A DNA stretch of 23,428 nucleotides from Acetobacteraceae bacterium (GTDB taxonomy: Bacteria; Pseudomonadota; Alphaproteobacteria; Acetobacterales; Acetobacteraceae). How positions within the stretch are numbered: position 1 is the first letter of the stretch; the number at the start of each line of letters is the position of its first letter. The stretch is taken from positions 1-23,428 of the forward strand of contig CANFIE010000012.1 of NCBI GenBank assembly GCA_947446625.1. The letters run 5' to 3'. The notes under the pieces are model-generated. The model was given only the letters and a program-made list of their open reading frames with translations. It made no database searches and was not told the origin of the DNA. The translations under genes and the position numbers were made by a program. This document shows, in pieces, positions 1 to 7,444 of this stretch.

Positions 1-1
1 G

Positions 2-250
2 CTGGGCTACGACATGGTGGTGACCACGCCCTATGGCCTGGTGGCCCCTGCCGGGCTGGACCCCGCGGTGCTGCGGATACTGCATGACGGCTTTGCCGCG
101 GCGGTGCAGGACCCGGCGCATCTGGCGGTGCTGGAACGCTATGACCAGCCAATCGAATATCGCAACAGCGCCGACTACGCCGCCTTCCTGCGCGAAACCG
201 TGGCGAAGGAGGCGGCGTTGATCGAGCGGCTGGGGTTGCGGGCCGGCTGA
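2..250 (+). CDS. Bug/TctC-family tripartite tricarboxylate transporter substrate-binding protein, C-terminal fragment
   Basis: Only the last 82 codons are in the window; the reading frame is open to the left edge. The visible part reads LGYDMVVTTPYGLVAPAG and later has a helical stretch ending in EAALIERLGLRAG. The phrase 'G-Y-D-x-V-x-x-x-P-Y-G-L-x-x-P-x-G-x-D' followed by a helix for binding-protein lobe closure is typical of the C-terminal part of Bug (TctC-like) periplasmic binding proteins. These capture carboxylates or other small organic acids for TTT transporters, or act as orphan sensors. The signal peptide and ligand-defining residues lie outside the window, so the substrate cannot be told. 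It converges on the quinone oxidoreductase gene with only 18 bases between the stop codons. A GC-rich hairpin spans its stop codon. Confidence 0.75.
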   Translation: MGYDMVVTTPYGLVAPAGLDPAVLRILHDGFAAAVQDPAHLAVLERYDQPIEYRNSADYAAFLRETVAKEAALIERLGLRAG

Positions 251-259
251 AACCGGCCC
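240..259 (+). terminator. Hairpin over the stop codon of the Bug gene, possible weak terminator
   Basis: A 7-bp perfect inverted repeat (GGGCCGG, loop CTGAAA, CCGGCCC) contains the TGA stop. No T-tract follows, so intrinsic termination is uncertain. It may instead block exonucleases or assist Rho-dependent termination between convergent genes. A second 8-bp inverted repeat (272-279 with 286-293) lies in the last codons of the neighbouring gene. Confidence 0.35.
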
Positions 260-268
260 GCGTCAGGC

Positions 269-1234
269 TCAGGGCAGCAGCACCGTGCTGCCCGTGGTGG
301 CGCGGCTTTCCAGCGCGATATGCGCCTTGGCCGCGTCCTTCAGCGGGAAGGTCTGGTTGACGTTGATCTTCACCTTGCCCGAAAGCACCACGTCGAACAG
401 GTCATTCGCCGTGGCCACCAGGTCTTCGCGCTTGGCGGTGTAGGTGTTCAGCGTCGGGCGGGTCACGTACAGGCTGCCCTTGCCGGCCAGCACGCCCAGG
501 TCGGTGGTCACCGGCCCACTGGCATTGCCGTAGCTGATCATCAGGCCGAAGGGACGCAGGCAGTCCAGGCTGGTCAGGAAGGTGTCCTTGCCCACGCTGT
601 CGTAAACCACCGGCAGCATGGCGCCGCCGGTAATCTCCTTCACCCGGGCCGGAATGTTCTCGCTGGTCAGCAACGCATGGTCGGCGCCCAGCGCCTTCAC
701 CTGCGCCGCCTTCTCGGGCGTGGAGACCACGCCGATGACGGTGGCGCCAATGGCCTTGGCCCATTGCACCAGAATGCTGCCCACGCCACCGGCGGCGGCA
801 TGCACGAGAATGGTCTCGCCGGCCTTCACCGGGTAGGTGCGCTTCACCAGGAACTGGGCGGTCATGCCCTGCAGCATCATCGCGGCGGCGGTGGTGTAGT
901 CGATCCCGTCGGGGATCTTCACCACGCGGTCAGCCGGGGCGCAGCGGGCTTCGCTGTAGGCGCCAATGCTGCCGGCATAGGCCACGCGGTCACCCACCTT
1001 CAGGTCGGTCACGCCGGCGCCCACGGCTTCCACATCGCCGGAGCCTTCCATGCCAATGCCGGTGGGCAGCGGCGCCTTGTACAGGCCGGTACGGAAATAC
1101 ACGTCGATGTAGTTCAGCCCCACCGCCTTCTGGCGGATCAGCACCTCACCCGGCTTCGGCTCGGGCAGGGGCACTTCCTCCCAGATCATCTTTTCCGGGC
1201 CGCCGTTTTCATGGACGCGAATGGCGTGATTCAT
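269..1234 (-). CDS. Zinc-independent quinone oxidoreductase (NADPH:quinone reductase-like, MDR family)
   Basis: The 321-aa product has the layout of the quinone oxidoreductase branch of medium-chain dehydrogenases/reductases. A GroES-like N-terminal domain (residues about 1-120) contains AVGLNYIDVYFRTGLY, typical of QOR proteins, and lacks zinc-ligand clusters. A Rossmann domain follows with the dinucleotide-binding AAAGGVGS at residues 146-153. The expected activity is one-electron reduction of quinones with NADPH, or reduction of another activated double bond, in the cytoplasm. Length matches E. coli QorA (about 327 aa). The ATG at 1232-1234 overlaps the TGA of the upstream alkyltransferase gene as ATGA, so translation is probably coupled, with GAGGA a short distance upstream as ribosome binding site. 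Substrate is not readable from the sequence. Confidence 0.88.
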   Translation of the reverse strand: MNHAIRVHENGGPEKMIWEEVPLPEPKPGEVLIRQKAVGLNYIDVYFRTGLYKAPLPTGIGMEGSGDVEAVGAGVTDLKVGDRVAYAGSIGAYSEARCAPADRVVKIPDGIDYTTAAAMMLQGMTAQFLVKRTYPVKAGETILVHAAAGGVGSILVQWAKAIGATVIGVVSTPEKAAQVKALGADHALLTSENIPARVKEITGGAMLPVVYDSVGKDTFLTSLDCLRPFGLMISYGNASGPVTTDLGVLAGKGSLYVTRPTLNTYTAKREDLVATANDLFDVVLSGKVKINVNQTFPLKDAAKAHIALESRATTGSTVLLP

Positions 1235-1701
1235 CGGAGGATTCCTCGCCCTTGGGCATGGGCTTCGAGAGTGAGAAGATAACGCTTGGTAGCCGGTCCC
1301 TCGCCGCCGGAATAGCCACCAAGGGAACCATTGGCCCCCACCACCCGATGACAGGGGATGAGGATGGGAATGGGGTTACTGCCATTGGCCCCGCCAACGG
1401 CACGGGCCGCCTTGCAGCCGACAGCGCGGGCAATGTCAAGGTAGCTGCGGGTTTCGCCATAGGGAATGCGCACCAGCTCGCGCCACACCCCCTGGCGGAA
1501 GGCTGTGCCGGCCGGGTTCAGCGGCAGGTCGAAGCTGGTGCGGGTGCGGTCGAAATATTCGTGCAGTTGCGCCACGGCCTGGTGCAGCAGCGGCGTTGGT
1601 TCCTGCAGCGAACCCCAGCCCCAGTCGAGCGCCACGATGCTGCCCTCCTCTTCCGAGACGGTCAGGTCACCCAGCGGGGAATGGAGGGAAAGTTGCGGCA
1701 T
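1231..1701 (-). CDS. ogt: Methylated-DNA--[protein]-cysteine S-methyltransferase (Ogt type)
   Basis: This 156-aa suicide repair protein removes alkyl groups from O6-alkylguanine (and O4-alkylthymine) in DNA by transferring them irreversibly to its own cysteine. The active-site motif IPCHRV is present with Cys117, preceded by the helix-turn-helix region containing YGETRSYLDIARAVG and the arginine-finger region AARAVGGANGSNP. A long upstream extension of the frame is open, but the start at 1701 (MPQLSLHS) is preferred: it has AGAGAGG a few bases upstream and matches the usual Ogt N-terminus. It lacks an Ada-type N-terminal domain. Its stop overlaps the start of the quinone oxidoreductase gene (ATGA), giving a two-gene operon. 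A sigma70-like promoter with an overlapping palindrome lies just upstream. Confidence 0.92.
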   Translation of the reverse strand: MPQLSLHSPLGDLTVSEEEGSIVALDWGWGSLQEPTPLLHQAVAQLHEYFDRTRTSFDLPLNPAGTAFRQGVWRELVRIPYGETRSYLDIARAVGCKAARAVGGANGSNPIPILIPCHRVVGANGSLGGYSGGEGPATKRYLLTLEAHAQGRGILR

Positions 1702-1712
1702 GAACCTCTCTG

Positions 1713-1749
1713 CGGGCGGGATGCCACACTGCCCGCCCGGCGGCGTCAA
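1713..1749 (-). promoter_or_regulatory. Candidate ogt promoter with overlapping palindrome
   Basis: On the minus strand TTGACG (1749-1744) is followed after exactly 17 bases by TGGCAT (1726-1721), giving a good -35 and a poor -10. An 8-bp perfect inverted repeat, CGGGCGGG (1713-1720) and CCCGCCCG (1732-1739), brackets the -10 element. The predicted transcript start would fall near 1714, leaving a very short 5' leader with the AGAGAGG ribosome binding site. The palindrome could be an operator. This is inferred from pattern only. Confidence 0.4.
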
Positions 1750-1844
1750 GCACTGAGTTGGCACGCCGCAACGGTCGGTTGGGCGGGCTGTTTCCCGGCG
1801 GTTTTGTCGCTACATGAAGGGGCCCGCAAGCCCGGAGAAGCCCG

Positions 1845-2198
1845 ATGCCCGAGACCGACCCGCCGCCTTATTTCCAGGCGCATCTCTTCGTGTGCTGCAA
1901 CCGCCGGCCTGACGGCCACCCGCGCGGCAGCTGCGCCGCCCAGGGCAGCGAGAAGCTGCGCGACTACATGAAGGTGCGCGCCAAGGAGATGGGGTTGAAG
2001 CGCGTGCGGGTGAACCAAGCCGGCTGCCTGGACCGCTGCGAGTTTGGCCCCACCATGGTGATCTACCCCGAAGGCGTCTGGTACCGGCCGCACACCCCGG
2101 CCGATGTGGATGAGATTCTGGCCGTGCATGTGCGGGATGGTGGCCGCGTGCAGCGGCTGATGCTGACCGAGCACGACGTGCCGCCGCCCAAGGCGTGA
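1845..2198 (+). CDS. Thioredoxin-like [2Fe-2S] ferredoxin
   Basis: The 117-aa protein belongs to the thioredoxin-fold [2Fe-2S] ferredoxins (Azotobacter FdI/Shethna-like; related to NuoE C-terminal folds). The four expected cluster ligands are visible: Cys17 in HLFVCCNRRP, Cys30 in GHPRGSC, then Cys61 and Cys65 in QAGCLDRCEFGP. Cys18 beside the first ligand is extra, where many homologues have Thr. The role is cytoplasmic electron transfer; the partner cannot be identified. The start is supported by GGAGAAG 4 to 10 bases upstream. It is the first gene of the mnmE-mnmG-rsmG-parAB block: its TGA overlaps the GTG of mnmE (GTGA), so the two are probably translationally coupled. It is divergent from ogt across 143 bases. 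Confidence 0.92.
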   Translation: MPETDPPPYFQAHLFVCCNRRPDGHPRGSCAAQGSEKLRDYMKVRAKEMGLKRVRVNQAGCLDRCEFGPTMVIYPEGVWYRPHTPADVDEILAVHVRDGGRVQRLMLTEHDVPPPKA

Positions 2199-3499
2199 GC
2201 GCCGCCGACACCATTTTTGCGCTGGCCAGCGGGGCCGGGCGGGCTGCGGTGGCGCTGCTGCGGCTTTCCGGCCCAGGGGCGGGGGCGGCGCTGACGGCAC
2301 TGGCCGGGCCGCTACCGCCGCCGCGCCAGGCCAGCCTGCGCCGCCTGCGCGATGCCGCCGGAGAAGCACTGGATCAGGCGCTGGTGCTGTGGTTTCCGGC
2401 ACCCGGCAGCTACACCGGCGAGGCTTCCGCCGAGTTCCACCTGCATGGTGGGCCAGCGGTGGTGGCAGCCGTGAGCGAGGCCCTGGTGGCCGCCGGCGCC
2501 CGGCCAGCGGAACCCGGCGAGTTCACCCGTCGCGCCTTCCTCAACGGCAAGCTGGACCTGACCGAGGCCGAGGGCATAGCCGACCTGATCGAGGCCGAGA
2601 CCGAGGCCCAGCGGCGCCAGGCGCTGCGCCAGGCCGGCGGGGCGCTTTCGGCCCAGGTGGCGGCATGGTCGGCCCGGCTGGCCCGGCTGCTGGCGCGGCA
2701 GGAAGCCTTCATTGAGTTCGAGGACGAGGACCTGCCCGCCGGGCTGAATGACGCCGTGGCCGCCGAAGCCGCCGCCCTGGCCACCGAGATGGCCGCGCAA
2801 CTGGCCGCGGCGCCGCGCGGTGAGCGGCTGCGCGACGGGCTGATGGTGGCGATCATCGGCGCGCCGAATGCGGGCAAATCCTCGCTGCTGAATGCGCTGG
2901 TGGGGCGGGAGGCGGCGATTGTCTCGGCCCGCGCCGGCACCACGCGGGATGTGGTGGAGGTACGGCTGGTGCTGGCCGGCGTGCCGGTAACCCTGGCCGA
3001 CACCGCCGGGCTGCGCGACGCCGCCGACGAGATTGAGGCCGAAGGCGTGAAGCGGGCGCGGCGCCGGGCGGAGGAAGCCGATGTGGTGCTGGCGGTGTTC
3101 GCCGCCGACCAACCGGCCGATGCCGAAACCCTGGCCGCCATGCCAACCGGTGCCCTGGTGGTGGCCAACAAGGCGGATCTGGCAGCGCCGGGCATAGCGG
3201 GGGCGTTGGCGGTTTCGGCACTGACCGGCGCCGGGCTGGCCGAGTTACGGGCCGCGCTGACCGCCCGGGCGGCAGCGCTGGCCGGGCTGACCGAACAGGC
3301 CACGCTGACCCGGCCGCGGCATCGGGCCGCCGTGGGCGAGGCGCGGGACTGGCTGCTGGGCCTGGCCAGTGCCCCCATGCCGGAGCTGCGCGCCGAGGCC
3401 CTGCGCGCCGCGCTGCGGGCACTGGGGCGGCTGACCGGGCAGGTGGGGGTGGAGGCGATTCTCGACCTGGTGTTTTCCGAATTCTGCATTGGGAAGTGA
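2195..3499 (+). CDS. mnmE: tRNA uridine-5-carboxymethylaminomethyl(34) GTPase MnmE
   Basis: The 434-aa GTPase works with MnmG to install the carboxymethylaminomethyl (or aminomethyl) group on wobble uridine-34 of tRNAs that read NNA/NNG codons. Order of domains: N-terminal tetrahydrofolate-binding TrmE domain (residues about 1-117, with GSYTGEASAEFHLHGG), a helical domain, an inserted G domain (about 215-370) and the C-terminal helix. G1 is GAPNAGKS (222-229), G2 GTTRD (248-252), G3 DTAG (269-272), G4 NKAD (325-328). The protein ends in CIGK, with the conserved catalytic-loop Cys431. It starts with GTG overlapping the ferredoxin stop and has no separate leader. Length is slightly below the usual 440-455 aa. 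Three bases separate it from the next gene. Confidence 0.97.
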   Translation: MSAADTIFALASGAGRAAVALLRLSGPGAGAALTALAGPLPPPRQASLRRLRDAAGEALDQALVLWFPAPGSYTGEASAEFHLHGGPAVVAAVSEALVAAGARPAEPGEFTRRAFLNGKLDLTEAEGIADLIEAETEAQRRQALRQAGGALSAQVAAWSARLARLLARQEAFIEFEDEDLPAGLNDAVAAEAAALATEMAAQLAAAPRGERLRDGLMVAIIGAPNAGKSSLLNALVGREAAIVSARAGTTRDVVEVRLVLAGVPVTLADTAGLRDAADEIEAEGVKRARRRAEEADVVLAVFAADQPADAETLAAMPTGALVVANKADLAAPGIAGALAVSALTGAGLAELRAALTARAAALAGLTEQATLTRPRHRAAVGEARDWLLGLASAPMPELRAEALRAALRALGRLTGQVGVEAILDLVFSEFCIGK

Positions 3500-3502
3500 G
3501 CG

Positions 3503-4126
3503 ATGGACCTGAACGCCGAGGAGCTTTGGGAGATGTATCGCCGCTGCGCCGCGCTGCGGGTGCGGATGCAGGCCGAGGCGCTGCGCGCCCTACCACCCGA
3601 CCGCGTGCTGGCCGAATGCAAGGCGCTGGGCCTGGCGGTGGAGCGCGAGCTGTACCAGGCCGATGAGGGCGAGTTGGCCTTCGCCTATGACCTGGCGATC
3701 TACACCGCCCCACCCGGCCGCAGCCGCGCCATTGATAGGCTGGCCGGGCGACTGGCGGGGCGCAGTGGCGAGGAAGCGGCGCTGGTGCTGAATGCGCTGT
3801 CGCAGGCCTGGATGTCAGTGTTTCGGGTGCTGGGGCCGCACCATGAGGCCGGGCTGCTGCTGGAGGATGTGGTGCTGGGCGGCGAGGCCTGGGTGCTGGA
3901 CGAGGCCCTGGCCGACCACGCCGCCCCCGGCACGGTGCTGGGGCTGCGGCTGGGCAGGGTGGCGGGCTTTGCCATCACCACCGGCGTCGTGGCGGTGCTG
4001 GATGACGCCCTGGCCGCCCAGGTGGAGCGGCTGGTGGATGGCGACATGGCCCTGGCCGAGGAGATGCTGGCCAGCCCGCGCTTTGTGCGTACCATCTGGC
4101 AACGCGGCCTGCCCTTTCGCGGCTGA
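3503..4126 (+). CDS. Unrecognised 207-aa protein between mnmE and mnmG
   Basis: I do not recognise this family. The product is cytoplasmic in appearance: no signal peptide, no membrane segment, and only two cysteines near the N-terminus (Cys15, Cys39). The N-terminal 45 residues form a probable amphipathic helix (ELWEMYRRCAALRVRMQAEA). The middle (about 110-175) alternates short beta-like stretches, LLLEDVVLGGEAWVLDEAL then GTVLGLRLGRVAGFAITTGV. That rhythm resembles the small beta module seen beside SEC-C motifs ('lrDllTGe..vre......Gd.l.aRlv.v.g...lsG'), but there is no SEC-C zinc motif here. It starts 3 bases after mnmE with ATG and ends 42 bases before the mnmG start, so it is co-transcribed with both. 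A link to tRNA modification is suggested only by position. Confidence 0.85.
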   Translation: MDLNAEELWEMYRRCAALRVRMQAEALRALPPDRVLAECKALGLAVERELYQADEGELAFAYDLAIYTAPPGRSRAIDRLAGRLAGRSGEEAALVLNALSQAWMSVFRVLGPHHEAGLLLEDVVLGGEAWVLDEALADHAAPGTVLGLRLGRVAGFAITTGVVAVLDDALAAQVERLVDGDMALAEEMLASPRFVRTIWQRGLPFRG

Positions 4127-4168
4127 TTGCTGCTCGATATTGCCGCGCGACAGGCTATATCGCGCCGC

Positions 4169-6055
4169 ATGATGGACATGACCTTCGACGTGGTGGTGGT
4201 GGGCGGCGGGCACGCCGGCACCGAGGCAGCGGCGGCAGCGGCGCGCTGCGGCGCCAAGACCCTGCTGCTGACCCACAAGCTGGAAACACTTGGGGAGATG
4301 TCCTGCAATCCCGCCATTGGTGGGGTGGGCAAGGGGCATCTGGTGCGCGAGATCGACGCGCTGGACGGGCTGATGGGCCGCGCTGCCGATGCCGCCGGCA
4401 TTCACTTCAAGCTGCTGAACCGCAGCAAGGGGCCAGCGGTGCGCGGGCCGCGCGCCCAGGCCGACCGTGGGCTGTATCGACGGGCGGTGCAGGCGCTGCT
4501 GCGGGCGCAGCCGGGGCTTTTCCTTGTTGCCGACAGCGCCGAGGATCTTTTGCTTGATACCACAGGCCGCTGCATTGGGGTGGTGAGCGGCAATGGCCGG
4601 CGGATTGGCGCCGGGGCGGTGGTGATCACCACCGGCACCTTCCTGCGCGGCGTGATCCATTTGGGTGAGGACCGCACGCCGGCCGGGCGGGTGGGCGAGG
4701 CGCCCTCGGTGGGGTTGGCGCTGGCCTTGGCGCGGCTGGGCCTGCCCATGGCCCGGCTGAAGACCGGCACGCCGCCTCGGCTGGATGGCCGCACGATAGA
4801 CTGGGCCGCCCTGGAGGCGCAGCCAGGCGATGATCCGCCGGAGCCCCTTTCCTGGCTCACCCAGCGCATCACCAACCCCCAGGTGGCCTGCGCCATCACC
4901 GAGACCAACGAGGCCACCCACGCGGTGATCCGCGCCAACCTGCATCGGAGCGCGGTGTATGGCGGGCGGATTGAGGGGGTTGGGCCGCGCTATTGCCCGA
5001 GCATTGAGGACAAGGTGGTGCGCTTTGCCGACAAGGGCCGGCACCAGATTTTCCTGGAGCCCGAGGGGCTGCCCGGCGGCGAGGATGGCGACACCATCTA
5101 CCCCAACGGCATTTCCACCAGCTTGCCGGCTGAGGTGCAGGCGGCGCTGATTGCCACCATGCCGGGGCTTTCACGCGCCGTGATTCTGCGGCCGGGCTAC
5201 GCCATTGAGTATGACCATGTGGACCCCCGCGCCCTGCGGCCCACGCTGGAACTGCGCGCCGCCCCCGGGCTGTTCCTGGCCGGGCAGATCAACGGCACCA
5301 CGGGGTACGAAGAAGCCGGCGCCCAGGGGCTGATGGCCGGGCTGAACGCCGCCGCCCTGGCCGGTGGTGGCGCTGCCAACCGCGTGCTGAGCCGGGCCGA
5401 GGCCTATACCGGCGTGATGATCGATGACTTGGTGCTGCAGGGCGTGAGCGAGCCCTACCGCATGCTGACAGCCCGCAGCGAACACCGGCTGGCATTGCGA
5501 GCCGACAATGCCGGGCTGCGGCTGACCGAGCAGGGCATGGCCTGGGCCTGTGTTGGCCCGGAGCGGGCGGCGGCCCATGGCGCTTTCGCCAAGGCGGTGG
5601 CCGAGGCCCTGGCCTGGGCCCGAGAGGCCGGCGCCACTCCGGCGCAATTCGCCGCCGCCGGCATTGCCATCAACCAGGATGGCCGGCGCCGCAGCGTGCT
5701 GGAAGCCCTGGCCCTGCCCAGCGCCGCCGACCCTGCCCCGCTGGAAGCGCTGTTCCCGCGCCTGCGCGAGATGCCAATGGCGGTGCGGACCCAGGTGGAG
5801 GCGGAGGCGCTCTATGCCCCCTACCTGCAACGCCAGGCGGCGGAGATGCGGGCGCTGGAGCGTGAGGAGCGGCTCGCGATACCGCAGGAGCTGGATTTCA
5901 GCGCCATCCCTGGGCTTTCCACCGAAATGCGCCAACGCCTGGCCAAAGCCCAGCCCGCCACGCTGGGTAGCGCCGGGCGCATTGCCGGCATCACGCCCGC
6001 AGCCCTGGCCGCGCTGGCGGTGCATCTGCGGCGCCGGGAGGCGCGTTTCACGTGA
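4169..6055 (+). CDS. mnmG: tRNA uridine-5-carboxymethylaminomethyl(34) synthesis enzyme MnmG
   Basis: The 628-aa FAD enzyme is the partner of MnmE in wobble uridine modification. The FAD-binding glycine motif VVVVGGGHAGTEAA is at residues 8-21. The MSCNPAIGGVGKGHLV signature follows, then the GRIEGVGPRYCPSIEDK region with the conserved second Cys. The C-terminal part contains DDLVLQGVSEPYRMLTARSEHR and the helical MnmE-binding domain. The frame is open upstream to 4127, where a TTG directly abuts the preceding stop. The ATG at 4169 (MMDMTFDVVVV) is preferred because it gives the family's normal N-terminus (E. coli 629 aa); a clear Shine-Dalgarno is lacking. The stop TGA is part of a parS sequence and overlaps the GTG start of rsmG. 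Confidence 0.97.
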   Translation: MMDMTFDVVVVGGGHAGTEAAAAAARCGAKTLLLTHKLETLGEMSCNPAIGGVGKGHLVREIDALDGLMGRAADAAGIHFKLLNRSKGPAVRGPRAQADRGLYRRAVQALLRAQPGLFLVADSAEDLLLDTTGRCIGVVSGNGRRIGAGAVVITTGTFLRGVIHLGEDRTPAGRVGEAPSVGLALALARLGLPMARLKTGTPPRLDGRTIDWAALEAQPGDDPPEPLSWLTQRITNPQVACAITETNEATHAVIRANLHRSAVYGGRIEGVGPRYCPSIEDKVVRFADKGRHQIFLEPEGLPGGEDGDTIYPNGISTSLPAEVQAALIATMPGLSRAVILRPGYAIEYDHVDPRALRPTLELRAAPGLFLAGQINGTTGYEEAGAQGLMAGLNAAALAGGGAANRVLSRAEAYTGVMIDDLVLQGVSEPYRMLTARSEHRLALRADNAGLRLTEQGMAWACVGPERAAAHGAFAKAVAEALAWAREAGATPAQFAAAGIAINQDGRRRSVLEALALPSAADPAPLEALFPRLREMPMAVRTQVEAEALYAPYLQRQAAEMRALEREERLAIPQELDFSAIPGLSTEMRQRLAKAQPATLGSAGRIAGITPAALAALAVHLRRREARFT

Positions 6056-6059
6056 AACA
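6044..6059. promoter_or_regulatory. parS: parS site 1 (mnmG/rsmG junction)
   Basis: CGTTTCACGTGAAACA contains the perfect 14-bp palindrome GTTTCACGTGAAAC and differs from the consensus TGTTTCACGTGAAACA at one outer base. ParB binds such sites, loads with CTP and spreads to form the partition complex. The site contains both the stop of mnmG and the GTG start of rsmG. Confidence 0.93.
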
Positions 6060-6669
6060 GCCCACAGCCGCCGACTTCGGTGTTTCACGTGAAACAGAGG
6101 ACCGCCTGCGCGACTACGCCGCCCTGTTGCTGCGCTGGAATGCGCGGATCAACCTGGTGGCGGATTCCACACTTGACGAGGTGTGGGAACGCCATGTGCT
6201 GGATTCGCTGCAACTGCTGCCGCTGTTGCCAGACCTGCCCGGCAGCCTGACCGATATCGGCTCCGGCGCTGGCTTCCCCGGCCTGGTACTGGCCGCCGCC
6301 ACGGGGCGGGAGACGCATCTGGTGGAGAGCGACCGGCGCAAAGGCGCCTTCCTGCTGGAAGCCGCCCGTACGCTGGGGCTGAAGGCTCTGCATATCCATA
6401 GCCAGCGAATCGAGATGGCGCGGCCACCACCGGCGGCGATTTTGACAGCGCGTGCCTTGGCACCCTTGGAGAAATTGCTCGGCTTTTCCACCCATTTGCT
6501 GGCACCGGATGGATTTGCCCTGTTCCCCAAGGGCAAAACGGCCGATGAGGAATTGACCGCCGCCGCCCGGCACTGGACAATGCACGTGGAGCGCTTTCCA
6601 AGCCGCACCCATTCCGCAGCCACCATCTTCCGCCTTAGCGAGATCCGCCCTGTCGGCGAAAACCCCTGA
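6052..6669 (+). CDS. rsmG: 16S rRNA (guanine(527)-N7)-methyltransferase RsmG
   Basis: The 205-aa SAM-dependent methyltransferase makes m7G527 in 16S rRNA of the small ribosomal subunit. The core motif DIGSGAGFPGLVLA (68-81) binds SAM, preceded by the family signature NLVADSTLDEVWERHVLDSL (35-54). The start is GTG in the overlap GTGA with the mnmG stop, within parS site 1. Residues 11-15 (VSRET) are encoded by the perfect parS site 2, so the partition site is embedded in the coding sequence. This N-terminal stretch is before the conserved fold and can tolerate the constraint. Its 3' end overlaps the proposed start of parA by about 20 bases. Confidence 0.96.
   Translation: MKQPTAADFGVSRETEDRLRDYAALLLRWNARINLVADSTLDEVWERHVLDSLQLLPLLPDLPGSLTDIGSGAGFPGLVLAAATGRETHLVESDRRKGAFLLEAARTLGLKALHIHSQRIEMARPPPAAILTARALAPLEKLLGFSTHLLAPDGFALFPKGKTADEELTAAARHWTMHVERFPSRTHSAATIFRLSEIRPVGENP
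6081..6096. promoter_or_regulatory. parS: parS site 2 (inside rsmG)
   Basis: TGTTTCACGTGAAACA is an exact 16/16 match to the bacterial parS consensus. Its centre is 37 bp from that of site 1. It is read in rsmG as GTT-TCA-CGT-GAA-ACA (Val-Ser-Arg-Glu-Thr). Confidence 0.96.
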
Positions 6670-7444
6670 CCGCGCCGCGCCGCGCATTATCGCCATCGCC
6701 AACCAGAAGGGCGGGGTTGGGAAAACCACATCCGCCATCAACCTGGCTGCGGCACTGGCCGCCACCCGCCGGGTGCTGCTGCTCGACCTCGACCCCCAGG
6801 GCAATGCCTCCACCGGGCTGGGCATTGCCCGCACGGCGCGCGGTTCGGGCAGCTATGCGCTGCTGACCGGTCAGCAACCCCTGGCCAAGGTGATGCAGGC
6901 CACTCCGGTGCCCAACCTGCTGCTGGTGGCCGCCGACCCCGATTTGGCCGGCGCCGAGGTGGAACTGGTGGGTGAGGCGCAACGCGAGCACCGGCTGCGC
7001 AACGCCCTGCGGGCGCCGGGCGCGCTGGAGGGCTTTGACATTGTGCTGCTGGATTGCCCGCCTTCGCTCGGCCTGCTGACGCTGAATGCGCTGGTGGCGG
7101 CCAATGGCGTGCTGGTGCCGCTGCAAACCGAATTCTTCGCGCTGGAAGGCGTCAGCCAGATCACCCAGACCATTGAGCGGGTGAAGCGTGCGCATAACCC
7201 CGGCCTGATCCTGGAAGGCATATTGCTGACCATGTTCGACCGTCGGAACAATCTCTCCGAACTCGTCGCCACGGATGTGCGCGGCTTCTTCAAGGACAAG
7301 GTGCTGGAAACCGTGATTCCGCGGAATATCCGCCTCTCCGAAGCGCCCAGCCATGGGTTGCCGGTGAACCTGTATGACGCGAAATCCCCCGGTGCGCTTT
7401 CCTACGCCAAGGCGGCGGAAGAACTGATGGCGCGGCAGGCATGA
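6650..7444 (+). CDS. parA: Chromosome partitioning ATPase ParA (non-standard start codon proposed)
   Basis: ParA is the deviant Walker ATPase that moves ParB-parS complexes over the nucleoid. With the start proposed here it is 264 aa. The deviant Walker A motif KGGVGKTT is at residues 20-27, Walker A' LLDLDPQGN at 44-52, and Walker B is in DIVLLDCPPSLG; the NALVAANGVLVPLQTEFFALEG region is also typical. The frame is open from 6557, but no ATG, GTG or TTG occurs upstream of the Walker A motif; the first standard codon is GTG at 6773, which would delete the P-loop. CTG at 6650 gives an N-terminus beginning (M)SAKTPDRAAPR-IIAIANQKGG, matches family length, and has AGCGAG 7 bases upstream. ATT at 6611 or 6686 are alternatives. 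ATGA overlap joins it to parB. Confidence 0.88.
   Translation: MSAKTPDRAAPRIIAIANQKGGVGKTTSAINLAAALAATRRVLLLDLDPQGNASTGLGIARTARGSGSYALLTGQQPLAKVMQATPVPNLLLVAADPDLAGAEVELVGEAQREHRLRNALRAPGALEGFDIVLLDCPPSLGLLTLNALVAANGVLVPLQTEFFALEGVSQITQTIERVKRAHNPGLILEGILLTMFDRRNNLSELVATDVRGFFKDKVLETVIPRNIRLSEAPSHGLPVNLYDAKSPGALSYAKAAEELMARQA

Noticed and set aside
4127..4168. TTG start at 4127 for mnmG
   Set aside because: It would add 14 residues not seen in the family. MMDMTFDVVVVGGG matches the normal MnmG N-terminus and length.
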